The notes beneath the pieces are model-generated. The model had not been told where the DNA came from, made no database searches, and worked only from the letters and a program-made list of their open reading frames with translations. The translations under genes and the position numbers were made by a program. Shown piece by piece: positions 33,847 to 43,163 of a DNA stretch of 64,000 bases. Source of the DNA: Bacteroides pyogenes DSM 20611 = JCM 6294 (GTDB lineage Bacteria > Bacteroidota > Bacteroidia > Bacteroidales > Bacteroidaceae); NCBI RefSeq assembly GCF_000428105.1, contig NZ_KE386623.1:156963-220962 (forward strand), in the 5' to 3' direction. How positions within the stretch are numbered: the stretch's first letter is position 1; the number at the start of each line of letters is the position of its first letter.

Positions 33847-34996
33847 TTACGGTTATCTCGGGCCAGGCGCCGAACCGGAAGGGAAGCCCTATGTAGCCGA
33901 TGCCGATATTGACATAGAGCCCGCGCCCCTTTTCCATATACATGCCGCCCCATTCCGGATAGATATAAGCGGAAGGAGAGTATTCGCCTATTTTCAGCTG
34001 CATGGCATGGGTATGTCCCGCCAGCATCAAGTCGATATTCGATTCGGGAAGAACCTCCCGCCTCCAATGTGTCGGATTATGACTCAGAAGAATCTGAAAC
34101 AAACCTTCAGTGCCTTTTATCGCTTTTTTCAGGTCGCCGTGTTGGGAGAAAGGAGGCTCTCCTTCGTTCTCTACGCCGATAAGCGCGATGCTGTCGGTCC
34201 CATGCGTAAGGATGGCATGCGAGTTGTTCAAAAGTTTCCATCCCATTTGCTTCTGTCTGCGTTGAAGTTCTTTTAAATTGTTGATTTCATCCTGTTTGCT
34301 TCTCCAGCGAAAATAAGGACCGTAGTCATGATTGCCTAAAACAGAGTATACTCCGTCCTTTGCTTTCAGACGGGCTAAAATATTCTGGAAACCGTTGAGC
34401 TCTATCGCCCGGTGATTTACCAGATCGCCTGTGAAGACTATCAGATCGGGAGCCTGTTCGTTGACTAAATCTACCAGTTTTTCAATGGCGGCACTGTTGT
34501 CTTGCCAACTGCCGATGTGAATGTCAGATAGTTGTACGATGCGATATCCGTTGAAACTCTCAGGGAGGAAACCGGAGGAAAAGGTGACTTCTTTCACATC
34601 AAATTTTGTACGTCCGATAAACGATCCGTAAAGAATCATGAACACGGAGAGTGTTGCAAGCGTAAGCCCCGTACCTATAAAGGGTGTTCGTGGCAGTCGA
34701 AACCATTTATGGAAAGGCATGCCAATCAAAGTACAGATGGCTAAAAGCAATTTGGGTGCCGTAAACAGGAAAAACGCAATAGAGAACCAGCCGATTGCCT
34801 GACTATGTTGCTGAATAAAGCCATAATTAGCGAAGCCTACCAGACAAAGCAATCCTGTGGCCAGCAGAAAAGTCGGTATCCAATAGGCTATACGCAACCA
34901 TCGCTTTCGGGTAATCCGTATAATGAACCGGAAAAATAGAAAGAGATCCGGCATAATAAGGAAAATCAGCAGAAAAAGGAACACACGTTGCAGCAT
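33830..34996 (-). CDS. Membrane-anchored metallophosphoesterase
   Basis: The 388-residue protein has an N-terminal membrane part with about four helices (to residue 135) and a calcineurin-like phosphoesterase domain with LSDIHIG, FTGDLVNH, LGNHDYG, SHNP and AGHTHAMQ, which supply the two-metal site. It resembles YkuE/YaeI-type enzymes acting on membrane-associated phosphate esters such as lipid intermediates. The substrate is not known from sequence. It converges on sbcC with a 17-base overlap. Confidence 0.85.
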   Translation of the reverse strand: MLQRVFLFLLIFLIMPDLFLFFRFIIRITRKRWLRIAYWIPTFLLATGLLCLVGFANYGFIQQHSQAIGWFSIAFFLFTAPKLLLAICTLIGMPFHKWFRLPRTPFIGTGLTLATLSVFMILYGSFIGRTKFDVKEVTFSSGFLPESFNGYRIVQLSDIHIGSWQDNSAAIEKLVDLVNEQAPDLIVFTGDLVNHRAIELNGFQNILARLKAKDGVYSVLGNHDYGPYFRWRSKQDEINNLKELQRRQKQMGWKLLNNSHAILTHGTDSIALIGVENEGEPPFSQHGDLKKAIKGTEGLFQILLSHNPTHWRREVLPESNIDLMLAGHTHAMQLKIGEYSPSAYIYPEWGGMYMEKGRGLYVNIGIGYIGLPFRFGAWPEITVITLRR

Positions 34997-35037
34997 AAAT
35001 ATTGTCAGGAGTTATCAATTATCTTTATTGTTCGGGC

Positions 35038-35613
35038 TCACATCAGTTCTTTCAACTCATTTAAGTTTTTCTTGATTTCCCGAATGCGGTTTAAAAACTT
35101 CTTGCGATAAACCCATAAGATTAAAGCCAATCCTCCTCCCCACAGGAACATAAAGAATAAAACCGGCAAAGCTCCATATTGCCATACTTCCCAATAAATA
35201 AATGACAACATGGCCAGTAGCAGCAGATAGCCCACAGCAATCATCCGTTCCCGGATCATCCATCGGTGTACGCGGTTGACGCGCCCGATCACCTCTACCG
35301 GCGGCATTTCGTCTACTTGGATTTTCCGGAGAAAGCGAAATGTAAATATATCCCAGCAAAATGCGGGAATCAAAGATACAATAACGATTATATAAACAGG
35401 ATTCAGCTTGCCATTGAACCATACGTCCGCTATGAGTAAGCATAGTATCGGAAGCGATATCAACAGCAGTTGGAGATTCAGGCGGGCTATGGCATGAATT
35501 CCTTTGCCGGCATGATCTATCAGCTTATTCACTTCTTCCTCTTTGAGTAATTCTTTATTCTTCAGATGTTCGTCAAAGATATTCCACGATTTTTTCAATT
35601 CTTCCAATTCCAT
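35038..35613 (-). CDS. Membrane protein paired with an ECF sigma factor (probable anti-sigma)
   Basis: The 191-residue protein starts with a charged cytoplasmic segment (MELEELKKSWNIFDEHLKN), then has about four membrane helices in two pairs (about 48-92 and 120-172) and a basic cytoplasmic tail. Three bases separate it from the end of the upstream sigma factor gene, an arrangement typical of sigma/anti-sigma pairs. No zinc-binding anti-sigma motif is visible. The function is inferred from context. Confidence 0.6.
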   Translation of the reverse strand: MELEELKKSWNIFDEHLKNKELLKEEEVNKLIDHAGKGIHAIARLNLQLLLISLPILCLLIADVWFNGKLNPVYIIVIVSLIPAFCWDIFTFRFLRKIQVDEMPPVEVIGRVNRVHRWMIRERMIAVGYLLLLAMLSFIYWEVWQYGALPVLFFMFLWGGGLALILWVYRKKFLNRIREIKKNLNELKELM

Positions 35614-35616
35614 ATC

Positions 35617-36129
35617 TTATCCTTCCTTTTTCATTTTTCTTAGTTTGTTTTTTATCCGGTTCAGTTTCGTTGCTACGTTGGTTACGCTAAGCCCGGTAAT
35701 TTCGGCTATTTCTTCGTAGCTTTTTTCTTCCAGATAAAGCAGAATAATCGATTTGTCGAGTTGTCCCAATTGGTTTATCATACTGTAAAGCCGTTTCAGC
35801 ATTTCGTGCACCGGATCATATCCCTCTTTTCTTTCATTCATTTCCGGAGTAAGGGTAACAATTTCGGGTAGATGTTTGTCTTTGCGCAGAAAACTGATAC
35901 ATGTATTCAATGCAATGCGGTAAATCCATGTGGAGACTTTACATTCTTTCCGGAATTTGGGATAGGCTTTCCAAAGATTGAGAACTACATCCTGATACAG
36001 GTCGTTAAGGGGCGCATTGGGACGGGCATATAAGTAACATACTTTGTAAATGATCCGTTCGTATTCGCGGATGATTGCCAGAAACTCTTGTTCGACGGAG
36101 CGGGTTGCTTCAGTTATATGCTTGCTCAT
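35617..36129 (-). CDS. ECF-type RNA polymerase sigma factor
   Basis: The 170-residue protein contains sigma region 2 (YERIIYKVCYLYA, LNDLYQDVVLNLWKAYPKF, STWIYRIALNTCISFLRK) and region 4 helix-turn-helix (LDKSIILLYLEEKSYEEIAEITGLSVTNVATKLNRIKNKLR). It would direct RNA polymerase to a small stress or envelope regulon under control of the membrane protein encoded next. It lacks any extra C-terminal domain. The signal it answers cannot be told from the sequence. Confidence 0.92.
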   Translation of the reverse strand: MSKHITEATRSVEQEFLAIIREYERIIYKVCYLYARPNAPLNDLYQDVVLNLWKAYPKFRKECKVSTWIYRIALNTCISFLRKDKHLPEIVTLTPEMNERKEGYDPVHEMLKRLYSMINQLGQLDKSIILLYLEEKSYEEIAEITGLSVTNVATKLNRIKNKLRKMKKEG

Positions 36130-36198
36130 GGATTTCTTCGATAGCTTTTCCGGTTAGTTAGTCGTATAAGAAAGGCGAAAATCACATGAAAAGGAAAT

Positions 36199-37128
36199 TT
36201 ATTGCAAATTAGCCGCCAGAAATTTGCGCATTTCTTCAATCGTTTTTCCCCGGCGACGGGCATAATCTTCCAATTGGTCTTCGCCTATTTTCCCTACCGA
36301 GAAATATTCTGCGGCAGGGTGCGAGAACATCAGTCCGGTGACCGAAGCGTGCGGACGCATCGCTCCGTTTTCGGTAAGTGTAATTCCTATCCGGTTCATC
36401 TCCAGGAGCTCGTCTAACAAGAAATTGACCGATTGGTCGGGAAGTGAGGGGTAGCCTACTGCCGGACGGATGCCTCGATATTTTTCAACCAAAAGCTCGG
36501 GTATGGTCAGGTCTTCATCTTTCGCATACCCCCACGCCACTTTGCGTACATATTCGTGCATCTTTTCGGTTGCCGCTTCCGCCAGACGGTCGGAAAGAGT
36601 TTGAACAAGCAGATGCTTGTACGGGTCTTTCTCATAAAGTCCTTCCATATCGGCATCGATGGAAGAGGCGAAAGCTCCGATCGTATCCGGTATTCCTGAC
36701 GCTGCCGGACGAATGAAATCGCTCAGGCACAGGAAAGGACTTTTGTCTCGCTTCGGTGTCTGTTGGCGGAGCAGCGGAAACACGAGCGAATGTCCCGGTT
36801 CTTTTTCTATAATCAGGTTGTCGCCGTCGGAGTTTGCCTTGCAGATTTTGAAAATAAAATTTATCCGATAATCCCTGTCGAGCAAATCGAGCATGCGGTT
36901 GGCCTCTTTGAGAAGCTGCATCGCTTCGGAGGCTTTGCTGCGGTCTTCTTCGGAAAATGTGGTGAGCCATGAAGCGCGGCAGACGTCGCAGCCGTGAATG
37001 TTGGCAATGGCGGCGAAGCGCGGTTGAAATCCCCAGGCGTGGAAGAAATAAATCCAGTTGATATAGGGGCTGACTTCGTGAACGGCAAAAGATAATTGTT
37101 CGCTGATTTGTCGCATTGTTCTCTTCAA
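36199..37128 (-). CDS. Stand-alone MetH activation-domain protein
   Basis: The 309-residue protein resembles the C-terminal reactivation part of cobalamin-dependent methionine synthase: SPYINWIYFFHAWGF, then GIRPAVGYPSLPDQS and MRPHASVTGLMFSHPAAEYFSVGKIGEDQLEDYA, which form the S-adenosylmethionine-binding site. In Bacteroides the main MetH chain lacks this domain, which is supplied by a separate protein that permits reductive methylation of oxidised cobalamin. No metH lies nearby. Downstream of pyrC after 94 bases on the same strand, it may share that operon. Confidence 0.85.
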   Translation of the reverse strand: MKRTMRQISEQLSFAVHEVSPYINWIYFFHAWGFQPRFAAIANIHGCDVCRASWLTTFSEEDRSKASEAMQLLKEANRMLDLLDRDYRINFIFKICKANSDGDNLIIEKEPGHSLVFPLLRQQTPKRDKSPFLCLSDFIRPAASGIPDTIGAFASSIDADMEGLYEKDPYKHLLVQTLSDRLAEAATEKMHEYVRKVAWGYAKDEDLTIPELLVEKYRGIRPAVGYPSLPDQSVNFLLDELLEMNRIGITLTENGAMRPHASVTGLMFSHPAAEYFSVGKIGEDQLEDYARRRGKTIEEMRKFLAANLQ

Positions 37129-37222
37129 GTTTTTGTCAATGTGCTTCGGAGCATTCGTTTTTTGGCAAGTCTGCGGAAATTTCCGTGACTTTTTGAGAAA
37201 CTCTTGCGGTTTATCGCTTTAG

Positions 37223-38563
37223 TCATTTTTCAAAACGAAGTTCTTGTCCGCAATAGTTCTCGTCTATGCTCCCGTTGTTATATAACAGATGTCCGTTTAC
37301 AAATGTTTTTTCCACTTTCCAGTTGAAAGTATGTCCTTCGAACGGACTCCATTTACATTTGCTCCGGATACACTCCGCTGAAACTTTCCAATTGCTGTCG
37401 GGACGTACCAGAACGAGGTCTGCCTGATATCCCCGGCGGATGTATCCCCTGTTTGCTATCTTGTACATTTCCGCAGGGGCATGGCACATCTTTTCTACTA
37501 TCTTTTCGATGGTGAAAACTCCTTTGTCCGCAAGCTCCAGCATGCTGACGAGTGAAAATTGCAGAATCGGTATTCCCGATGCGGCTTTTAAGGCACCTCC
37601 TTCTTTCTCGTTCAGAAGGTGAGGAGCATGGTCGGTGGCAATGGCGTCGATCCGTCCGTCGTTCACGGCATCCCGCAAGGCTTTCCGGTCATCGGCCGTT
37701 TTCACCGCAGGGTTGCATTTGATGCGTCCGCCCAAAACGGCATAGTCTTCTTCTGCAAACATCAGATGCGGAATACATGCTTCCGCCGTAATCCTCTTTT
37801 CAGTCAGAGGCGCCTGAGTGAACAGGTTGAGTTCTTTGGCCGTGGAGATGTGCATAATGTGCAGGCGGGCATTCGTTTCGCGCGCCAGTTGCACGGCAAG
37901 CTCGCTCGAACGGTAGCAGGCTTCGGCCGACCGGATGGCCGGATGAAATTCTAAAGGCACGTTCTCTCCGTATTCTTTTTTATATCTGTCGGTATTTTTC
38001 CGGATGGTTCCCTGGTCTTCGCAATGGGCGGCAATCAGCAAATCCGTACCTCCGAATATATTGCGCAGGCTCGCCGTCCGGTCGACCAGCATATTGCCGG
38101 TGCTCGCTCCCATGTATATTTTCACTCCGCAGACACGGTGCTTATCCAATTGGGGAAGTAATGTATAATTGCTGTTGGTGGCTCCGAAGTAGCAAGAGTA
38201 GTTTACGGAAGACTTTGCCGCCAATAAATCGAACTTCTCATCCAAAGCTTCTAATGTTGTGGTCTGGGGATTGGTGTTGGGCATGTCCATGATGGAAGTG
38301 ATGCCTCCTGCGGCTGCGGCATGGCTTTCGGTTGTTATGTCCGCTTTATGAGTCAGTCCCGGATCGCGGAAATGGACGTGCTCGTCGATCACGCCCGGTA
38401 AAAGATAGCATCCCGCGGCATCTATCACCTCTTCACATGAATCGGCGGGGAGTTGGCCGTCTACCAAGATTTCAGCTATTTTTTCACCTTCGATAACCAC
38501 CGAGGCCGCCACTTTCCTGCCTTCGTTTACGAGAATGGCGTTTTGAATCAATATGCGTTTCAT
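37223..38563 (-). CDS. pyrC: Dihydroorotase
   Basis: The 446-residue amidohydrolase catalyses ring closure of carbamoyl aspartate in pyrimidine synthesis. Metal-binding motifs are DEHVHFRDPGLTHKAD, AHCEDQ, and ATDHAPH near the end of the barrel. Start ATG 38563 overlaps the stop of the preceding glycosyltransferase gene as ATGA, which excludes longer in-frame starts. The length fits the class I enzyme. Coupling to a DPM1-like glycosyltransferase gene is a recurrent arrangement in Bacteroides. Confidence 0.94.
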   Translation of the reverse strand: MKRILIQNAILVNEGRKVAASVVIEGEKIAEILVDGQLPADSCEEVIDAAGCYLLPGVIDEHVHFRDPGLTHKADITTESHAAAAGGITSIMDMPNTNPQTTTLEALDEKFDLLAAKSSVNYSCYFGATNSNYTLLPQLDKHRVCGVKIYMGASTGNMLVDRTASLRNIFGGTDLLIAAHCEDQGTIRKNTDRYKKEYGENVPLEFHPAIRSAEACYRSSELAVQLARETNARLHIMHISTAKELNLFTQAPLTEKRITAEACIPHLMFAEEDYAVLGGRIKCNPAVKTADDRKALRDAVNDGRIDAIATDHAPHLLNEKEGGALKAASGIPILQFSLVSMLELADKGVFTIEKIVEKMCHAPAEMYKIANRGYIRRGYQADLVLVRPDSNWKVSAECIRSKCKWSPFEGHTFNWKVEKTFVNGHLLYNNGSIDENYCGQELRFEK

Positions 38564-39303
38564 TTCTTTTTCGGATAAGGATGGAACCAACTGTTTACTT
38601 TCATTGTGATTACTCCGAATACGGCTTCGCCGAAAATGCTGCTGTTCATCTTCGATGTTCCGAGTTCGCGGTTAATGAAGATGACAGGCACCTCGATGAT
38701 TTTAAATCCGGATTTGTAGGCTGTGAATTTCATTTCAATCTGGAAGGCGTATCCTTTGAAGCGTATCTGATCCAAATCGATGGCTTCCAGCACTTGGCGG
38801 CGGTAACATACGAAACCGGCGGTGGTGTCGTGGACGGGAATGCCTGTGATGACACGCACATACTTGGAAGCGAAATACGACATCAATACCCGCCCCATCG
38901 GCCAATTGACCACGTTTACGCCGCTTACGTAGCGTGAACCTACGGAAACGTCTCCTCCTTCTTCCGCGCAGGCTTTATACAGGCGGGGAAGATCATTGGG
39001 ATTGTGGCTGAAATCGGCGTCCATCTCGAAAATATATTCGTAGCTATGCGCGAGCGCCCATTTGAAGCCTGCGATGTACGCCGTTCCCAATCCGAGTTTT
39101 CCGCTGCGTTCTATCATAAACAAGCGTTCGGGGAACTCTTGTTGCAAGGTCTTTACAATAGCTGCCGTACCGTCGGGCGAACCGTCTTCTATCACTAATA
39201 TATGGAAGACTTTCTCCAAACCGAAGACTGCGCGAATGATGTTTTCGATGTTTTCCCGTTCGTTATAAGTCGGGATGATGACGATGCTATCGGATGTTTG
39301 CAT
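38560..39303 (-). CDS. Polyprenol monophosphomannose synthase-like glycosyltransferase (GT2)
   Basis: The 247-residue GT-A glycosyltransferase has IPTYNERENI, EDGSPDGT and the metal-binding MDADFSHNP, all typical of DPM1-like enzymes that transfer mannose or another sugar from its nucleotide to polyprenyl phosphate. It ends without a C-terminal membrane domain, as in the soluble DPM1 form. It is the first gene of an operon with pyrC (ATGA overlap), with its own promoter box at 39324-39331. Donor sugar is inferred. Confidence 0.88.
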   Translation of the reverse strand: MQTSDSIVIIPTYNERENIENIIRAVFGLEKVFHILVIEDGSPDGTAAIVKTLQQEFPERLFMIERSGKLGLGTAYIAGFKWALAHSYEYIFEMDADFSHNPNDLPRLYKACAEEGGDVSVGSRYVSGVNVVNWPMGRVLMSYFASKYVRVITGIPVHDTTAGFVCYRRQVLEAIDLDQIRFKGYAFQIEMKFTAYKSGFKIIEVPVIFINRELGTSKMNSSIFGEAVFGVITMKVNSWFHPYPKKK

Positions 39304-39323
39304 ATAAACTTGTAATTTGAAGA

Positions 39324-39331
39324 CAAATATA
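39324..39331 (-). promoter_or_regulatory. Promoter -7 box of the glycosyltransferase-pyrC operon
   Basis: The minus strand reads TATATTTG, 20 bases before the ATG at 39303. Confidence 0.65.
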
Positions 39332-39373
39332 ACGCTTTTCCTTTCGTTAAAGGAAAAACTAAGGATAATTTAG

Positions 39374-39381
39374 TACTTTTG
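39374..39381 (+). promoter_or_regulatory. Promoter -7 box of mfd
   Basis: TACTTTTG matches TAnnTTTG. It lies just before an in-frame GTG at 39384, so translation must begin further down, at 39438 or 39447. Confidence 0.6.
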
Positions 39382-39446
39382 CGGTGGATTTTCATTGCAT
39401 GGTACCACGGGTTTTTACAAATTCGTGGCGAGTTAATATGATATTT

Positions 39447-42400
39447 ATGACTATAACCGAACTACAGCAACAATATGCCGCCCATCCCAACATGGCGGTG
39501 ATGGAACGTATCTTGAAAGATCCTTCCATCCGGACTGTGTTTTGCGGAGGTCTGTGCGCTTCTGCCGCTTCGCTTTCTTCATCGGTGTGGGTGCGTCGAG
39601 GCATTTGCCCTTTTGTCTTTATTCTGGGCGATCTCGAAGAGGCGGGATATTTTTATCACGACCTCACGCAGATTTTAGGAACGGAGCAAGTGCTTTTCTT
39701 CCCTTCTTCGTTTCGCCGTTCCGTCAAGTACGGACAGAAAGACGCAGCCAATGAGATTCTGCGTACGGAAGTACTGAGCCGGTTGGAAAAAGGAGAGAAA
39801 GGCCTGTGTATTGTGACGTATCCCGACGCATTGGCAGAGAAAGTGGTGTCGCGCAAAGAGCTGAACGATAAAACCCTGAAGCTGAATGTAGGGGAGCGTG
39901 TGGATACGGTGTTTGTTACAGATGTGCTGCATAGCTACGGATTCGAATATGTGGATTATGTATATGAACCCGGACAATATGCCGTGAGGGGAAGCATTAT
40001 CGACGTTTTTTCTTTTGCTTCCGAATACCCTTACCGCATCGATTTTTTCGGCGATGAAGTGGAGAGTATCCGCACGTTCGAGGTGGAGTCGCAACTTTCG
40101 CGGGAAAAGAAAAACGGGATAATGATTGTTCCCGACTTGGCGGTGACGGGTGAAGTGACGACCTCTTTTCTCGATTTTATTCCCGGAGAGACTGTGCTGG
40201 CGATGCGCGACTTCCTGTGGTTGCGCGAACGCATTCAGGCCGTGCACGACGAGGCTTTGACACCGCAAGCCATTGCCGTGCAGGAAGCCGAAGAGAACGG
40301 AGGCATCACGCCCGAGGGAAAATTGATAGACGGCAGCGAGTTTATGTCGCGCGCGCTCGATTTCCGCCGAATGGAGTTCGGCAACAAGCCGACAGGCGTA
40401 CCCGATGCGAGTGTTTCTTTTGAGACTTCCGCCCAGCCCATTTTCCACAAGAATTTCGACCTGGTATCCGATGCTTTCAGAGATTATATCGGAAAAGGAT
40501 ATTCGCTCTTTGTTTGCAGTGACAGTACAAAGCAGACCGACCGCATCAAGGCCATCTTTGAAGACCGCAAAGAGCATATTTCCTTTACTCCCGTTCAACG
40601 AACCCTTCATGAAGGGTTCGCGGATGATACGTTGCGGATGTGTGTGTTTACCGATCATCAGCTTTTCGACCGTTTTCATAAATACAACCTGAAGAGCGAC
40701 AAGGCTCGTTCGGGGAAAGTAACGTTGTCGCTGAAAGAGCTGAACCAGTTCACTCCCGGCGATTATGTGGTGCATACCGACCACGGCATCGGGCGCTTTG
40801 CCGGATTGATACGGGTTCCGAATGGAGACACTACGCAGGAGGTGATAAAGCTCATCTATCAGAACGAGGACGTGGTGTTCGTCTCCATCCATTCATTGCA
40901 CAAGGTCTCCAAATACAAAGGAAAAGAAGGAGAGCCTCCGCGCTTGAATAAATTGGGAACGGGTGCTTGGGAAAAACTGAAGGAGCGTACAAAGACGAAG
41001 ATTAAGGACATTGCCCGCGACCTTATTAAGCTTTATTCGCAACGCCGACAGGAAAAAGGCTTTTCCTACAGTCCCGACAGCTTTTTGCAGCGGGAATTGG
41101 AGGCGTCGTTCATATACGAAGATACGCCCGACCAAAGCAAGGCTACGGCGGACGTGAAGACGGATATGGAAAGCGAACGTCCGATGGACCGTCTGGTGTG
41201 CGGAGATGTGGGATTTGGCAAGACGGAAGTGGCGATCCGTGCCGCGTTTAAGGCAGTGGCGGACAATAAGCAGGTGGCCGTGCTCGTGCCGACTACGGTA
41301 CTTGCTTACCAGCATTTCCGGACTTTCCGCGAACGGTTGAAAGGTCTGCCTTGCCGGGTGGAGTACCTGAGTCGGGCCCGTACGGCGGCACAGGCGAAAG
41401 CCGTGCTGAAAGAGTTGAAGGAAGGAGAAGTGAACATACTTATCGGCACCCATCGTATTCTGGGGAAGGATGTGCGCTTTAAAGACTTGGGATTGCTCAT
41501 TATCGACGAAGAACAGAAGTTCGGCGTTTCGGTGAAAGAAAAGCTGCGACAGATGAAAGTGAACGTGGATACGCTGACCATGACCGCCACGCCCATTCCG
41601 CGTACCCTCCAATTCTCACTGATGGGGGCGCGCGACTTGAGTGTTATCTCTACGCCTCCGCCCAACCGTTACCCCATTCAGACCGAAGTGCATACGTTCA
41701 ACGAAGAGGTGATTGCCGATGCCATAGGCTTTGAAATGAGTCGCAACGGGCAGGTTTTCTTCGTGAACAACCGGATTGCCAACCTGCCGGAGCTGAAAGC
41801 CATGATTCTTCGTCATATTCCCGACTGCCGGGTGGCGATAGGGCACGGGCAAATGGAACCCGCCGAGCTGGAGAAGGTAATATTCGACTTTGTGAACTAC
41901 GACTATGACGTGCTGCTCGCCACTACCATTATCGAAAGCGGCATCGATATCCCGAACGCGAATACCATTATCATCAATCAGGCGCAGAACTTCGGCCTGA
42001 GCGATTTGCACCAGATGCGCGGGCGGGTGGGGCGAAGCAATAAAAAGGCTTTTTGTTACTTGCTGGCTCCTCCGCTGAGCAGCCTGACTACCGAAGGCAG
42101 ACGGCGCCTTCAGGCGATTGAAAACTTCAGCGACTTGGGAAGCGGTATTCATATCGCCATGCAAGACCTCGACATACGCGGGGCGGGCAACCTGTTGGGG
42201 GCGGAGCAAAGCGGTTTCATCGCCGATTTAGGTTACGAAACTTATCAGAAAATATTGGCTGAGGCGGTGCACGAATTGAAGAATGATGAATTTGCCGAGC
42301 TGTATGCGGATGAGATAAAAGAATCGAAAGAGATCAGCGGCGAGCTGTTTGTCGACGAATGCCAGATCGAAAGCGATCTGGAGATACTGCTTCCGGCGGA

Positions 42401-42818
42401 TTATGTGACGGGAAGCAGCGAGCGTATGCTGCTCTATCGCGAACTCGACGGTCTGACGCTCGACAAAGAGGTGGACGCTTTCCGTACACGGCTCGAAGAC
42501 CGCTTCGGAACGGTGCCGCCCGAAACGGAGGAACTGCTGCGTGTGGTACCTCTCCGACGCTTGGGAGCGCGACTCGGAGCGGAGAAGATATTCCTGAAAG
42601 GAGAGAGGATGACGCTCTTTTTCGTTTCCAACCCCGACAGTCCGTTCTATCAAAGCCGGGCTTTCGGCCAAGCGATAGAGTATATGATGAAATACACCCG
42701 TCGCTGCGACTTGCGTGAACAGAACGGAAGACGGAGCATGGTGGTGAAAGATGTGGGGAATGTGGAAACGGCGGTCAGCGTGTTGCAAGAGATGGTTGCG
42801 ATGCCGGTAGGAGACTGA
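39447..42818 (+). CDS. mfd: Transcription-repair coupling factor
   Basis: The 1123-residue protein has the UvrB-like N-terminal module, the RNA-polymerase interaction domain starting with FTPGDYVVHTDHGIGRF, and a superfamily 2 translocase with Walker A GDVGFGKTE (Gly586 onward), the DEEQ box (Asp687) and QMRGRVGRSNK. The C-terminal TRCF domain completes it. It removes stalled RNA polymerase and recruits UvrA. ATG 39447 (MTITELQQQYAAHP) is the preferred start; 39438 is also possible. It converges on the ygiQ-like gene across a repeat-rich spacer. Confidence 0.95.
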   Translation: MTITELQQQYAAHPNMAVMERILKDPSIRTVFCGGLCASAASLSSSVWVRRGICPFVFILGDLEEAGYFYHDLTQILGTEQVLFFPSSFRRSVKYGQKDAANEILRTEVLSRLEKGEKGLCIVTYPDALAEKVVSRKELNDKTLKLNVGERVDTVFVTDVLHSYGFEYVDYVYEPGQYAVRGSIIDVFSFASEYPYRIDFFGDEVESIRTFEVESQLSREKKNGIMIVPDLAVTGEVTTSFLDFIPGETVLAMRDFLWLRERIQAVHDEALTPQAIAVQEAEENGGITPEGKLIDGSEFMSRALDFRRMEFGNKPTGVPDASVSFETSAQPIFHKNFDLVSDAFRDYIGKGYSLFVCSDSTKQTDRIKAIFEDRKEHISFTPVQRTLHEGFADDTLRMCVFTDHQLFDRFHKYNLKSDKARSGKVTLSLKELNQFTPGDYVVHTDHGIGRFAGLIRVPNGDTTQEVIKLIYQNEDVVFVSIHSLHKVSKYKGKEGEPPRLNKLGTGAWEKLKERTKTKIKDIARDLIKLYSQRRQEKGFSYSPDSFLQRELEASFIYEDTPDQSKATADVKTDMESERPMDRLVCGDVGFGKTEVAIRAAFKAVADNKQVAVLVPTTVLAYQHFRTFRERLKGLPCRVEYLSRARTAAQAKAVLKELKEGEVNILIGTHRILGKDVRFKDLGLLIIDEEQKFGVSVKEKLRQMKVNVDTLTMTATPIPRTLQFSLMGARDLSVISTPPPNRYPIQTEVHTFNEEVIADAIGFEMSRNGQVFFVNNRIANLPELKAMILRHIPDCRVAIGHGQMEPAELEKVIFDFVNYDYDVLLATTIIESGIDIPNANTIIINQAQNFGLSDLHQMRGRVGRSNKKAFCYLLAPPLSSLTTEGRRRLQAIENFSDLGSGIHIAMQDLDIRGAGNLLGAEQSGFIADLGYETYQKILAEAVHELKNDEFAELYADEIKESKEISGELFVDECQIESDLEILLPADYVTGSSERMLLYRELDGLTLDKEVDAFRTRLEDRFGTVPPETEELLRVVPLRRLGARLGAEKIFLKGERMTLFFVSNPDSPFYQSRAFGQAIEYMMKYTRRCDLREQNGRRSMVVKDVGNVETAVSVLQEMVAMPVGD

Positions 42819-42920
42819 CCGGCTCTTTGCTCCCGGTTTCAATGTCGGATCTGTCCGTACAAGCTTCCGGTGTAGAGGTTGTCTGCCTTTTCAGGCACAT
42901 ACTTTTAGCGGCACTGCCGA

Positions 42921-43085
42921 TCTTTTTTCTACGATATGCAGCTTTATCAATCAGAGGCAGGGTGACAGACGAAGCGTTGAAAGAAGTCTTTTTTCTACGA
43001 TATGCAGCTTTATCGTTACAGAGAATAACCCTTTGGGAGAAAAGGATAAAGTTTTTTTCTTCATTCTACGATATGCGGCTTTATC
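42921..43085. repeat. Three dispersed repeats between mfd and the ygiQ-like gene
   Basis: A 28-base unit (TCTTTTTTCTACGATATGCA followed by GCTTTATC) occurs identically at 42921-42948 and 42987-43014. A third, slightly diverged copy (core TTCTACGATATGCGGCTT) lies at 43064-43085. Spacings are 66 and about 71 bases. The 345-base spacer 42819-43163 contains nothing else that I can identify. Confidence 0.8.
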
Positions 43086-43163
43086 CGCTTTTCTACGTTC
43101 TGGCAGGCTGTTTATTCCCGGATTATTCCGCTTTCGGAATCGGAATGACTGCTTTATCCGGAA

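Noticed and set aside
39384..39446. GTG start for mfd giving 21 more residues
   Set aside because: It lies directly behind the promoter -7 box and before the likely transcription start.
42921..43085. Short CRISPR-like array
   Set aside because: Only three units with unequal spacing, no palindromic repeat, the third copy diverged and no cas gene nearby.
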